64,000 bases of DNA from Ptiloglossa arizonensis. Lineage: Eukaryota > Arthropoda > Insecta > Hymenoptera > Colletidae. The position numbers and the translations under genes were made by a program. Location: the NCBI RefSeq assembly GCF_051014685.1, contig NC_135049.1, forward strand, positions 34,365,531 through 34,429,530, given 5' to 3'. Below, piece after piece: positions 24,501 to 37,380 of the stretch (positions are counted from its first letter, which is position 1; every line of letters begins with the position of its first letter). The notes beneath the pieces were generated by a model that saw nothing but the letters and a program-made list of their open reading frames with translations, was not told where the DNA came from and made no database searches.

Positions 24501-27500
24501 CTAGGGCAAAAATACACATACCGTTGTAATCGGGCGAGTTTCTGCTTTCAGATGCAATAGGAAATTCTCGAGTTCGTCAATCCGTTCGCGAGATATGGAA
24601 GTTTGAAGTTAAGGAATGCTTGAGAAACCATCAAAATTTTCGCACGTCTGATACTCGAAACCAGTAACTACTATGGCCTAGGGCAAAAATGCACATACCG
24701 TTGTAATCGGGCGAGTTTCTGCTTTCAGAGGCAACAGGAATTTCTCGAGTTCGTCAATGCGTTCGCGAGATATGGGAGTTTGAAGTTAAAGGAATGGCTG
24801 TGAAATCATCAAAATTTTCCCAAGTCTGATACTCGAAACCAATAACTACTATGGCCTAGGGCAAAAATACACATACCGTTGTAATCGGGCGAGTTTCTGC
24901 TTTCAGATGCAATAGGAATTTCTCGAGTTCGTCAATCCGTTCGCGAGATATGGGAGTTTGAAGTTAAAGAATGGTTGAGAAACCATCAAAATTTTCGCTG
25001 GTCGAATACTCGAAACCAATAACTACAAAGGCCTTGGGGAAAAATACACGTACCGTTGTAATCGGGCGAGTTTCTACTTTCAGATGCAACAGGAATTTCT
25101 CGAGTTCGTCAATCCGTTCGCGAGAAATGGGAATTTGAAGTTAAGGAATGGTTGAGAAACCATCAAAATTTTCGCAAGTCTGATACTCGAAACCAATAAC
25201 TACTATGGCCTAGGGCAAAAATGCACATACCGTTGTAACCGGGCGAGTTTCTGCTTTCAGATGCAATAGGAAATTCTCGAGTTCGTCAATCCGTTCGCGA
25301 GATATGTAAGTGTGAAGTTAAGGAATGGTTGAGAAACCATCAAAATTATCGCAAGTCTGATACTCGAAACCAATAACTGGAATGGCCTAGGGGAAAAGTA
25401 CACATATCATTGTAATCGGGCGAGTTTCTACTTTCAGATGCAACAGGAATTTCTCGAGTTCGTCAAACCGTTCGCGAGATATGTAAGTGTGAAGTTAAGG
25501 AATGGTTGAGAAACCATCAAAATTATCGCAAGTCTGTTACTCGAAACCAATAACTGGAATGGCCTAGGGGAAAAGTACACATACCATTGTAATCGGGCGA
25601 GTTTCTACTTTCAGAGGCAACAGGAATTTCTCGAGTTCGTCAATCCGTTCGCGAGATATGGGAGTTTGAAGTTAAAGAATGGTTGAGAAACCATCAAAAT
25701 TTTCGCTGGTCGAATACTCGAAAACAATAACTACAAAGGCCTTGGGGAAAAATACACGTACCGTTGTAATCGGGCGAGTTTCTACTTTCAGATGCAACAG
25801 GAATTTCTCGAGTTCGTCAATCCGTTCGGGAGAAATGGGAATTTGAAGTTAAGGAATGGTTGAGAAACCATCAAAATTTTCGCAAGTCTGATACTCGTAA
25901 CCAATAACTACTATGGCCTAGGGCAAAAATGCACATACCGTTGTAACCGGGCGAGTTTCTGCTTTCAGATGCGATAGGAAATTCTCGAGTTCGTCAATCC
26001 GTTCGCGAGATATGTAAGTGTGAAGTTAAGGAATGGTTGAGAAACCATCAAAATTATCGCAAGTTTGATACTCGAAACCAATAACTGGAATGGCCTAGGG
26101 GAAAAGTACACATACCATTGTAATCGGGCGAGTTTCTACTTTCAGATGCAACAGGAATTTCTCGAGTTCGTCAATCCGTTCGCGAGATATGGGAGATTGA
26201 AGTTAAGGAATGGTTGAGAAACCATCAAAATTTTCGCTGGTCGAATACTCGAAACCAATAACTGGAATGGCCTAGGGGAAAAGTACAAACACCATTGTAA
26301 TCGGGCGGGTTTCTACTTTCAGACACAACAGGAATTTCTCGAGTTCGTCAATGCGTTCGCGAGGTATGGGAGTTTGAAGTTAAGGAATAGCTGAGAAATC
26401 ATCAAAATTTTCGCAAGTCTGATACTCGAATACAATAAGTACTATGGCCTAGGGCAAAAATACACATACCGTTGTTATCGGGCGAGTTTCTACTATCAGA
26501 TGCAACAGGAATTTCTCGAGTTCGTCAATCCGTTCGCGAGATATGGGAGTTTGAAGATAAGGAATGGTTGAGAAACCATCAAAATTTTCGCAGGTCTGAT
26601 ACTCGAAACCAATAACTGGAATGGCCTAGGGGAAAAGTACACACACCATTCTAATCGGGCGAGTTTCTGCTTTCAGATGCAATAGGAAATTCTCGAGTTC
26701 GTCAATCCGTTCGCGAGATATGTAAGTGTGAAGTTAAGGAATGGTTGAGAAACCATCAAAATTATCGCAAGTCTGATACTCGAAACCAACAACTGGAATG
26801 GCCTACGGGAAAAGTACACATACCATTGTAATCGGGCGAGTTTCTACTCTCAGATGCAACAGGAATATCTCGAGTTCGTCAATCCGTTCGCGAGGCATGG
26901 GAGTTTGAAGTTAAGGAATGGTTGAGAAACCATCAAAATTTTCTCAAGTCTGATACTCGAAACCAATAACTACAATGGCTTAGGGGATAAATACACATAC
27001 CGTTGTAATCGGGCGAGTTTCTGCTCTCAGATGCAACAGGAATTTCTCGAGTTCGCCAATCCGTTCGCAAGATATGGGTGTTTGAAGTTAAGGAATGGTT
27101 GAGAAACCATCAAAATTTTCGCAAGTCTGATACTCGAAACCAATAACTACAATGGCCTAGGGGAAAAATACACATACCGTTGTAATCGGGCGAGTTTCTA
27201 CTCTCAGATGCAACAGGAATTTCTCGAGTTCGTCAATCCGTTCGCGAGATATGGGAGTTTGAAGTTAAGGAATGGTTGAGAAACCATCAAAATTATCGCA
27301 AGTCTGATACTCGAAACCAACAACTGGAATGGCCTACGGGAAAAGTACACATACCATTGTAATCGGGCGAGTTTCTATTTTCAGATGCAACAGGAATTTC
27401 TCGAGTTCGTCAATCCGTTCGCGAGAAATGGGGGTTTGAATTTAAGGAATGGTTGGGAAACCATCAAAATTTTCGCAAGTCTGATACTCGAAACCGATAA

Positions 27501-27627
27501 CTACAAAGGCCTAGGGGAAAAATACACATACCGTTGTAATCGGGCAAGTTTCTACTTCCACATGCAACAGGAATTTCTCGAGTTCGTCAATCCGTTCGCG
27601 AGATATGGGAGTTTGAAGTTAAGGAAT
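21600..27627. repeat. Array domain C: transition to right-half monomer types
   Basis: About 34 monomers in which variants typical of the right half become common: GATATGTAAGTGTGAAG (from about 21,230), CTGGTCGAATAC (from about 24,987), TTGTAACCGGGCG and GAAATGGGAATTTG. A 4-monomer block at about 24,950-25,350 recurs at about 25,658-26,060 (offset 708 bp). Occasional 1-bp indels occur, for example AAAATTTCGCAAGG near 22,335 (minus one) and GTTAAAGGAATGGCTG near 24,785 (plus one). No non-satellite sequence was seen. Confidence 0.7.
22474..22827. repeat. Adjacent identical monomer pair (2 x 177 bp)
   Basis: Units 22,474-22,650 and 22,651-22,827 look identical over 177 bp. Both carry rare changes: GGTTTAGAAACCATG, CGCTCGTCGAATAC, CCAATACCTGG, GGCCTGGGGG, GCAATAAGAAATTC and GAGATCGTCAATGCG. 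This is a recent one-monomer duplication. Because the shared variants remove stops, frames of 129 and 90 codons overlap here; they are not genes. Confidence 0.88.
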
Positions 27628-29575
27628 GGTTGAGATACCATCAAAATTTTCGCTGGTCGAATACTCGAAACCAATAACTGGAATGGCCAAGGGGAAAAGT
27701 ACAAACACCATTGTAATCGGGCGGGTTTCTACTTTCAGATACAACAGGAATTTCTCGAGTTCGTCAATGCGTTCGCGAGATATGGGAGTTTGAAGTTAAG
27801 GAATGGCTGTGAAATCATCAAAATTTTCGCAAGTCTGATACTCGAAACCAATAACTACTATGGCCTAGGGCAAAAATACACATACGGTTGTAATCGGGCG
27901 AGTTTCTGCTTTCAGATGCAATAGGAAATTCTCGAGTTCGTCAATCCGTTCGCGAGATATGGAAGTTTGAAGTTAAGGAATGATTGAGAAACCATCAAAA
28001 TTTTCGCGAGTCTGATTCTCGAAACCAATAACTACAAAGGTCTAGCGGAAAAATGCACATACCGTTGTAATCGGGCGAGTTTCTAGTTTCACATGCAACA
28101 GGAAATTCTCGAGTTCGTCAATGCGTTCGGAAGATATGGGAGTTTGAAGTTAAGGAATGCGTGAGAAACCATCAAAATTTTCGCACGTCTGATACTCGAA
28201 ACCAGTAACTACTATGGCCTAGGGCAAAAATGCACATACCGTTGTAATCGGGCGAGTTTCTGCTTTCAGATGCAACAGGAATTTCTCGAGTTCGTCCATC
28301 CGTTCACGAGATATGGGAGTTTGAAGTTAAGGAATGGTTGAGAAACCATCAAAATTTTCGCTGGTCTGATACTCGAAACCAATAACTGGAATGGCCTAGG
28401 GGAAAAGTACACACACCATTGTAATCGGGCTAGTTTCTACTTTCAGGGGCAACAGGAATTTCTCGAGTTCGTCAATCCGTTCGCGAGATATGGGAGTTTG
28501 AAGTTAAGGAATGGTTGAGAAACCATCGAAATTTACCGCAAGTCGGATACTCGAAACCAATAACTACTATGGCCTAGGGCAAAATGTACATACCGTTTTA
28601 ATCGGGCGAGATTCTGCTTTCAGAGGCAACAGGAATTTCTCGAGTTTGTCAATCCGTTCACGAGATATGGGAGTTTGAAGTTAAGGAATGGTTGAGAAAC
28701 CATCGAAATTTACCGCAAGTCTGATACTCGAAACCAATAACTACAAAGGCCTAGGGGCAAAATACACATACCGTTGTAATCGGGCGAGTTTCTACTTCCA
28801 CATGCAACAGGAATTTCTCGAATTCGTCAATCCGTTCGCGAGATATGGGAGTTTGAAGTTAAAGAATGGTTGAGAAACCATCAAAATTTTCGCTGCTCGA
28901 ATACACGAAACCAATAACTACAAAGGCCTTGGGGAAAAATACACGTACCGTTGTAATCGGGCGAGTTTCTACTTTCAGATGCAACAGGAATTTCTCGAGT
29001 TCGTCAATCCGTTCGCGAGAAATGGGAATTTGAAGTTAAGGAATGGTTGAGAAACCATCAAAATTTTCGCAAGTCTGATACTCGAAACCAATAACTACTA
29101 TGGCCTAGGGCAAAAATGCACATACCGTTGTAACCGGGCGAGTCTCTGCTTTCAGATGCAATAGGAAATTCTCGAGTTCGTCAATCCGTTCGCGAGATAT
29201 GGGAGTTTGAAGTTAAGGAATGGTTGAGATACCATCAAAATTTTCGCTGGTCGAATACTCGAAACCAATAACTGGAATGGCCAAGGGGAAAAGTACAAAC
29301 ACCATTGTAATCGGGCGGGTTTCTACTTTCAGATGCAACAGGAATTTCTCGAGTTCGTCAATGCGTTCGCGAGATATGGGAGTTTGAAGTTAAGGAATGG
29401 CTGTGAAATCATCAAAATTTTCGCATGTCTGATACTCGAAACCAATAACTACTATGGCCTAGGGCAAAAATACACATACGGTTGTAATCGGGCGAGTTTC
29501 TGCTTTCAGATGCAACAGGAATTTCTCGAGTTCGTCAATCCGTTCGCGAGATATGGGAGTTTGAAGTTAAGGAAT
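27628..29575. repeat. 11-monomer HOR (1,948 bp), copy 1
   Basis: Begins at the GGTTGAGATACC monomer and repeats at 29,576 and 31,524, an offset of exactly 1,948 bp (11 x 177 + 1). Monomers inside include GGCTGTGAAATCATC with CATACGGTTG, TTCTAGTTTCACATGC with GTTCGGAAGATATGG, GGGGCAACAGG, and a 178-bp monomer (ATG at 28,688). The last two monomers (from 29,218) resemble the first two. Copies 1 and 2 differ by only a few substitutions, such as GATTCTCG versus GATACTCG at 28,016/29,964. Confidence 0.88.
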
Positions 29576-31523
29576 GGTTGAGATACCATCAAAATTTTCG
29601 CTGGTCGAATACTCGAAACCAATAACTGGAATGGCCAAGGGGAAAAGTACAAACACCATTGTAATCGGGCGGGTTTCTACTTTCAGATACAACAGGAATT
29701 TCTCGAGTTCGTCAATGCGTTCGCGAGATATGGGAGTTTGAAGTTAAGGAATGGCTGTGAAATCATCAAAATTTTCGCAAGTCTGATACTCGAAACCAAT
29801 AACTACTATGGCCTAGGGCAAAAATACACATACGGTTGTAATCGGGCGAGTTTCTGCTTTCAGATGCAATAGGAAATTCTCGAGTTCGTCAATCCGTTCG
29901 CGAGATATGGAAGTTTGAAGTTAAGGAATGATTGAGAAACCATCAAAATTTTCGCGAGTCTGATACTCGAAACCAATAACTACAAAGGTCTAGCGGAAAA
30001 ATGCACATACCGTTGTAATCGGGCGAGTTTCTAGTTTCACATGCAACAGGAAATTCTCGAGTTCGTCAATGCGTTCGGAAGATATGGGAGTTTGAAGTTA
30101 AGGAATGCGTGAGAAACCATCAAAATTTTCGCACGTCTGATACTCGAAACCAGTAACTACTATGGCCTAGGGCAAAAATGCACATACCGTTGTAATCGGG
30201 CGAGTTTCTGCTTTCAGATGCAACAGGAATTTCTCGAGTTCGTCCATCCGTTCACGAGATATGGGAGTTTGAAGTTAAGGAATGGTTGAGAAACCATCAA
30301 AATTTTCGCTGGTCTGATACTCGAAACCAATAACTGGAATGGCCTAGGGGAAAAGTACACACACCATTGTAATCGGGCTAGTTTCTACTTTCAGGGGCAA
30401 CAGGAATTTCTCGAGTTCGTCAATCCGTTCGCGAGATATGGGAGTTTGAAGTTAAGGAATGGTTGAGAAACCATCGAAATTTACCGCAAGTCGGATACTC
30501 GAAACCAATAACTACTATGGCCTAGGGCAAAATGTACATACCGTTTTAATCGGGCGAGATTCTGCTTTCAGAGGCAACAGGAATTTCTCGAGTTTGTCAA
30601 TCCGTTCACGAGATATGGGAGTTTGAAGTTAAGGAATGGTTGAGAAACCATCGAAATTTACCGCAAGTCTGATACTCGAAACCAATAACTACAAAGGCCT
30701 AGGGGCAAAATACACATACCGTTGTAATCGGGCGAGTTTCTACTTCCACATGCAACAGGAATTTCTCGAATTCGTCAATCCGTTCGCGAGATATGGGAGT
30801 TTGAAGTTAAAGAATGGTTGAGAAACCATCAAAATTTTCGCTGCTCGAATACACGAAACCAATAACTACAAAGGCCTTGGGGAAAAATACACGTACCGTT
30901 GTAATCGGGCGAGTTTCTACTTTCAGATGCAACAGGAATTTCTCGAGTTCGTCAATCCGTTCGCGAGAAATGGGAATTTGAAGTTAAGGAATGGTTGAGA
31001 AACCATCAAAATTTTCGCAAGTCTGATACTCGAAACCAATAACTACTATGGCCTAGGGCAAAAATGCACATACCGTTGTAACCGGGCGAGTCTCTGCTTT
31101 CAGATGCAATAGGAAATTCTCGAGTTCGTCAATCCGTTCGCGAGATATGGGAGTTTGAAGTTAAGGAATGGTTGAGATACCATCAAAATTTTCGCTGGTC
31201 GAATACTCGAAACCAATAACTGGAATGGCCAAGGGGAAAAGTACAAACACCATTGTAATCGGGCGGGTTTCTACTTTCAGATACAACAGGAATTTCTCGA
31301 GTTCGTCAATGCGTTCGCGAGATATGGGAGTTTGAAGTTAAGGAATGGCTGTGAAATCATCAAAATTTTCGCATGTCTGATACTCGAAACCAATAACTAC
31401 TATGGCCTAGGGCAAAAATACACATACGGTTGTAATCGGGCGAGTTTCTGCTTTCAGATGCAACAGGAATTTCTCGAGTTCGTCAATCCGTTCGCGAGAT
31501 ATGGGAGTTTGAAGTTAAGGAAT
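29576..31523. repeat. 11-monomer HOR (1,948 bp), copy 2
   Basis: Nearly identical to 27,628-29,575 along its length. One visible difference is AGATACAAC at 31,279 where copy 1 has AGATGCAAC at 29,331. The latter change explains why one copy opens an 82-codon frame and the other does not. Confidence 0.88.
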
Positions 31524-32409
31524 GGTTGAGATACCATCAAAATTTTCGCTGGTCGAATACTCGAAACCAATAACTGGAATGGCCAAGGGGAAAAGTACAA
31601 ACACCATTGTAATCGGGCGGGTTTCTACTTTCAGATACAACAGGAATTTCTCGAGTTCGTCAATGCGTTCGCGAGATATGGGAGTTTGAAGTTAAGGAAT
31701 GATTGAGAAACCATCAAAATTTTCGCACGTCTGATACTCGAAACCAGTAACTACTATGGCCTAGGGCAAAAATGCACATACCGTTGTAATCGGGCGAGTT
31801 TCTGCTTTCAGATGCAACAGGAATTTCTCGAGTTCGTCCATCCGTTCACGAGATATGGGAGTTCGAAGTTAAGGAATGGTTGAGAAACCATCAAAATTTT
31901 CGCTGGTCTGATACTCGAAACCAATAAGTGGAATGGCCTAGGGGAAAAGTACACACACCATTGTAATCGGGCTAGTTTCTACTTTCAGGGGCAACAGGAA
32001 TTTCTCGAGTTCGTCAATCCGTTCGCGAGATATGGGAGTTTGAAGTTAAGGAATGGTTGAGAAACCATCGAAATTTACCGCAAGTCGGATACTCGAAACC
32101 AATAACTACTATGGCCTAGGGCAAAATGTACATACCGTTTTAATCGGGCGAGATTCTGCTTTCAGAGGCAACAGGAATTTCTCGAGTTTGTCAATCCGTT
32201 CACGAGATATGGGAGTTTGAAGTTAAGGAATGGTTGAGAAACCATCGAAATTTACCGCAAGTCTGATACTCGAAACCAATAACTACAAAGGCCTAGGGGC
32301 AAAATACACATACCGTTGTAATCGGGCGAGTTTCTACTTCCACATGCAACAGGAATTTCTCGAATTCGTCAATCCGTTCGCGAGATATGGGAGTTTGAAG
32401 TTAAGGAAT
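31524..32409. repeat. 11-monomer HOR, shortened copy 3 (886 bp, 5 monomers)
   Basis: Starts with the same GGTTGAGATACC monomer at 31,524, but the next GGTTGAGATACC is at 32,410, only 886 bp on (5 x 177 + 1). At about 31,690 the sequence jumps to the CGCACGTCTG / CCAGTAACTAC monomer, skipping several units of the full HOR, then runs on through the 178-bp monomer (ATG at 32,230). This is consistent with unequal exchange between misaligned HORs. Confidence 0.82.
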
Positions 32410-35400
32410 GGTTGAGATACCATCAAAATTTTCGCTGGTCGAATACTCGAAACCAATAACTGGAATGGCCAAGGGGAAAAGTACAAACACCATTGTAATC
32501 GGGCGGGTTTCTACTTTCAGATACAACAGGAATTTCTCGAGTTCGTCAATGCGTTCGCGAGATATGGGAGTTTGAAGTTAAGGAATGGCTGTGAAATCAT
32601 CAAAATTTTCGCATGTCTGATACTCGAAACCAATAACTACTATGGCCTAGGGCAAAAATACACATACGGTTGTAATCGGGCGAGTTTCTGCTTTCAGATG
32701 CAATAGGAAATTCTCGAGTTCGTCAATCCGTTCGCGAGATATGGAAGTTTGAAGTTAAGGAATGATTGAGAAACCATCAAAATTTTCGCGAGTCTGATAC
32801 TCGAAACCAATAACTACAAAGGTCTAGCGGAAAAATACACATACCGTTGTAATCGGGCGAGTATCTAGTTTCACATGCAACAGGAAATTCTCGAGTTCGT
32901 CAATGCGTTCGGAAGATATGGGAGTTTGAAGTTAAGGAATGCGTGAGAAACCATCAAAATTTTCGCACGTCTGATACTCGAAACCAGTAACTACTATGGC
33001 CTAGGGCAAAAATGCACATACCGTTGTAATCGGGCGAGTTTCTGCTTTCAGATGCAACAGGAATTTCTCGAGTTCGTCCATCCGTTCACGAGATATGGGA
33101 GTTTGAAGTTAAGGAATGGTTGAGAAACCATCAAAATTTTCGCTGGTCTGATACTCGAAACCAATAACTGGAATGGCCTAGGGGAAAAGTACACACACCA
33201 TTGTAATCGGGCTAGTTTCTACTTTCAGGGGCAACAGGAATTTCTCGAGTTCGTCAATCCGTTCGCGAGATATGGGAGTTTGAAGTTAAGGAATGGTTGA
33301 GAAACCATCGAAATTTACCGCAAGTCGGATACTCGAAACCAATAACTACTATGGCCTAGGGCAAAATGTACATACCGTTTTAATCGGGCGAGATTCTGCT
33401 TTCAGAGGCAACAGGAATTTCTCGAGTTTGTCAATCCGTTCACGAGATATGGGAGTTTGAAGTTAAGGAATGGTTGAGAAACCATCGAAATTTACCGCAA
33501 GTCTGATACTCGAAACCAATAACTACAAAGGCCTAGGGGCAAAATACACATACCGTTGTAATCGGGCGAGTTTCTACTTCCACATGCAACAGGAATTTCT
33601 CGAATTCGTCAATCCGTTCGCGAGATATGGGAGTTTGAAGTTAAAGAATGGTTGAGAAACCATCAAAATTTTCGCTGCTCGAATACACGAAACCAATAAC
33701 TACAAAGGCCTTGGGGAAAAATACACGTACCGTTGTAATCGGGCGAGTTTCTACTTTCAGATGCAACAGGAATTTCTCGAGTTCGTCAATCCGTTCGCGA
33801 GAAATGGGAATTTGAAGTTAAAGAATGGTTGCGAAACCATCAAAATTTTCGCTGCTCGAATACTCGAAACCAATAACTACAAAGGCCTAGGGGAAAAGTA
33901 CACATACCATTGTAATCGGGCGAGTTTCTACTTTCAGAGGCAACAGGAATTTCTCGAGTTCGTCAAACCGTTCGCGAGATATGTAAGTGTGAAGTTAAAG
34001 AATGGTTGAGAAACCATCAAAATTTTCGCTGGTCGAATACTCGAAACCAATAACTACAAAGGCCTTGGGGAAAAATACACGTACCGTTGTAATCGGGCGA
34101 GTTTCTACTTTCAGATGCAACAGGAATTTCTCGAGTTCGTCAATCCGTTCGCGAGAAATGGGAATTTGAAGTTAAGGAATGGTTGAGAAACCATCAAAAT
34201 TTTCGCAAGTCTGATACTCGAAACCAATAACTACTATGGCCTAGGGCAAAAATGCACATACCGTTGTAACCGGGCGAGTCTCTGCTTTCAGTTGCAATAG
34301 GAAATTCTCGAGTTCGTCAATCCGTTTGCGAGATATGTAAGTGTGAAGTTAAGGAATGGTTGAGAAACCATCAAAATTATCGCAAGTCTGATACTCGAAA
34401 CCAATAACTGGAATGGCCTAGGGGAAAAGTACACATATCATTGTAATCGGGCGAGTTTCTACTTTCAGATGCAACAGGAATTTCTCGAGTTCGTCAAACC
34501 GTTCGCGAGATATGTAAGTGTGAAGTTAAGGAATGGTTGAGAAACCATCAAAATTATCGCAAGTCTGTTACTCGAAACAAATAACTGGAATGGCCTAGGG
34601 GAAAAGTACACATACCATTGTAATCGGGCGAGTTTCTACTTTCAGATGCAACAGGAGTTTCTCGAGTTCGTCAATCCGTTCGCGAGATATGGGAGTTTGA
34701 AGTTAAGGAATGGTTGAGAAACCATCAAAATTTTCGCTGGTCGAATACTCGAAACCAATAACTGGTATGGCCTAGGGGAAAAGTACAACACCATTGTAAT
34801 CGGGCGGGTTTCTACTTTCAGACACAACAGGAATTTCTCGAGTTCGTCAATGCGTTCGCGAGGTATGGGAGTTTGAAGTTAAGGAATGGCTGAGAAATCA
34901 TCAAAATTTTCGCAAGTCTGATACTCGAATCCAATAACTACTATGGCCTAGGGCAAAAATACACATACCGTTGTAATCGGGCGAGTTTCTGCTTTCAGAT
35001 GCAATAGGAAATTCTCGAGTTCGTCAATCCGTTCGCGAGATGTGTAAGTGTCAAGTTAAGGAATGGTTGAGAAACCATCAAAATTTTCGCAAGTCTGATA
35101 CTCGAAACCAATAACTACAATGACCTTGGGGAAAAATACACATACCGTTGTAATCGGGCGAGTTTCTACTTTCAGATGCAACAGGAATTTCTCGAGTTCG
35201 TCAATGCGTTCGCGAGATATGGGAGTTCGAAGTTAAGGAATGCCTGAGAAATCATCAAAATTTTCGCAAGTCTGATACTCGAATCCAATAACTACTATGG
35301 CCTAGGGCAAAAATACACATACCGTTGTAATCGGGCGAGTTTCTGCTTTCAGATGCAACAGGAATTTCTCGATCTCATCAATCCGTTCGCGAGATATGGG

Positions 35401-35579
35401 AGTTTGAAGTTAAGGAATGTTTGAGAAACCATCAAAATTTTCGCAGGTCTGATACTCGAAACCAATAACTGGAATGGCCTAGGGGAAAAGAACACACACC
35501 ATTCTAATCGGGCGAGTTTCTGCTTTCAGATGCAATAGGAAATTCTCGAGTTCGTCAATCCGTTCGCGAGATATGTAAG

Positions 35580-36590
35580 TGTGAAGTTAAAGAATGGTTG
35601 AGAAACCATCAAAATTATCGCAAGTCTGATACTCGAAACCAACAACTGGAATGGCCTACGGGAAAAGTACACATACCATTGTAATCGGGCGAGTTTCTAT
35701 TTTCAGATGCAACAGGAATTTCTCGAGTTCGTCAATCCGTTCGCGAGAAATGGGGGTTTGAATTTAAGGAATGGTTGAGAAACCATCAAAATTTTCGCAA
35801 GTCTGATACTCGAAACCAATAACTACAATGGCCTAGGGGAAAGATACACATACCGTTGTAATCGGGCGAGTTTCTACTTTCAGATGCAACAGGAATTTCT
35901 CGAGTTCGTCAATCCGTTCGCAAGATATGGGAGTTTGAAGTTAAGGAATGGTTGAGAAACCATCAAAATTTTCGCAAGTCTGATACTCGAAACCAATAAC
36001 TACAATGGCCTAGGGGAAAAATACACATACCGTTGTAATCGGGCTAGTTTCTACTTTCAGATGCAACAGGAATTTCTCGAGTTCGCAATCCGTTCGCGAG
36101 ATATGGGAGTTTGAAGTTAAGGAATGGTTGAGAAACCATCAAAATTTTCGCAAGTCTGATACTCGAAACCGATAACTACAAAGGCCTAGGGGAAAAATAC
36201 ACATACCGTTGTAATCGGGCGAGTTTCTACTTCCACATGCAACAGGAATTTCTCGAGTTCGTCAATCCGTTCGCGAGATATGGGGGTTTGAATTTAAGGA
36301 ATGGTTGAGAAACCATCAAAATTTTCGCAAGTCTGTTACTCGAAACCAATAACTGGAATGGCCTAGGGGAAAAGTACACATACCATTGTAATCGGGCGAG
36401 TTTCTACTTTCAGATGCAACAGGAATTTCTCGAGTTCGTCAATCCGTTCGCGAGATATGGGAGTTTGAAGTTAAGGAATGGTTGAGAAACCATCAAAATT
36501 TTCGCTGGTCGAATACTCGAAACCAATAACTGGAATGGCCTAGGGGAAAAGTGCAAACACCATTGTAATCGGGCGGGTTTCTACTTTCAG
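35580..36590. repeat. Four-fold repeated block of about 1 kb, copy 1
   Basis: Characterised by CCAACAACTGG with GGCCTACGGG, TTTCTATTTTCAG, GGGGGTTTGAATTTAAGG, GGGGAAAGATACAC and the 1-bp-short GAGTTCGCAATCCG. It recurs at about 42,128-43,138, 45,312-46,322 and 56,112-57,122. The shared 1-bp deletion makes common descent certain. Confidence 0.85.
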
Positions 36591-37380
36591 ACGCAACAGG
36601 AATTTCTCGAGTTCGTCAATCCGTCGCTAGATATGGGAGTTTGAAGTTAAGGAATGGTTGAGAAACCATCAAAATTTTCGCAAGCCTGATACTCGAAACC
36701 AATAACTACAAAGGCCTAGGGGCAAAATACACATACCGTTGTAATCGGGCGAGTTTCTACTTCCACATGCAACAGGAAATTCTCGAGTTCGTCAATGCGT
36801 TCGCAAGATATGGGAGTTTGAAGTTAAGGAATGGTTGAGAAACCATCAAAATTTTCGCTGGTCTGATACTCGAAACCAATAACTGGAATGGCCTAGGGGA
36901 AAAGTACACACACCATTGTATTCGGGCTAGTTTCTACTTTCAGAGGCAACAGGAATTTCTCGAGTTCGTCAATCCGTTCGCGAGATATGGGAGATTGAAG
37001 TCAAGGAATGGCTGAGAACCCATCGAAATTTTCGCAAGTCTGATACTCGAAACCAATAACTACTATGGCCTAGGGCAAAAATACACATATCGTTGTAATC
37101 GGACGTATTTCTGGTTTCAGATGCAACAGGAATTTCTCGAGTTCGTCAATCCGTTCGCGAGATATGGGAGTTTGAAGTTAAGGAATGGTTGAGAAACCTT
37201 CACAAATTTCGCAAGTCTGATACACGAAACCAACAACTGGAATGGCCTAGGGAAAAAGTACGCACACCATTGTAATCGGGCTAGTTTCTACTTTCAGAGG
37301 CAACAGGAATTTCTCGAGTTCGTCAATCCGTTCGCGAGATATGGGAGATTGAAGTCAAGGAATGGCTGAGAAATCATCAA

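Larger units (their letters stand above)
31010..37380. repeat. Large tandem duplication (about 6.4 kb), copy 1
   Basis: Matches the following 37,381-43,929 in direct tandem. The offset is 6,371 bp (36 x 177 minus 1) until about 41,570 and 6,548 bp afterwards. Anchors are CATACGGTTG (31,425/37,796), the ATG of the 178-bp monomer (33,470/39,841), GAACAAATAACTGG-like variants near 34,575/40,946, CGATCTCATCAATCC (about 35,370/41,918), GAGTTCGCAATCCG (36,079/42,627) and CCGTCGCTAGATATGG (36,621/43,169). Only a few single-base differences were noticed outside two rearranged stretches, for example GAGAACCCATCG at 37,015 against GAGAAACCATCG at 43,563. Confidence 0.9.

Noticed and set aside
28688..28873. 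61-codon frame starting MVEKPSKFT, found 16 times
   Set aside because: Recurrence follows the HOR copy number of the 178-bp monomer. The extra base causes the opening and the frame ends at the next monomer's stop.
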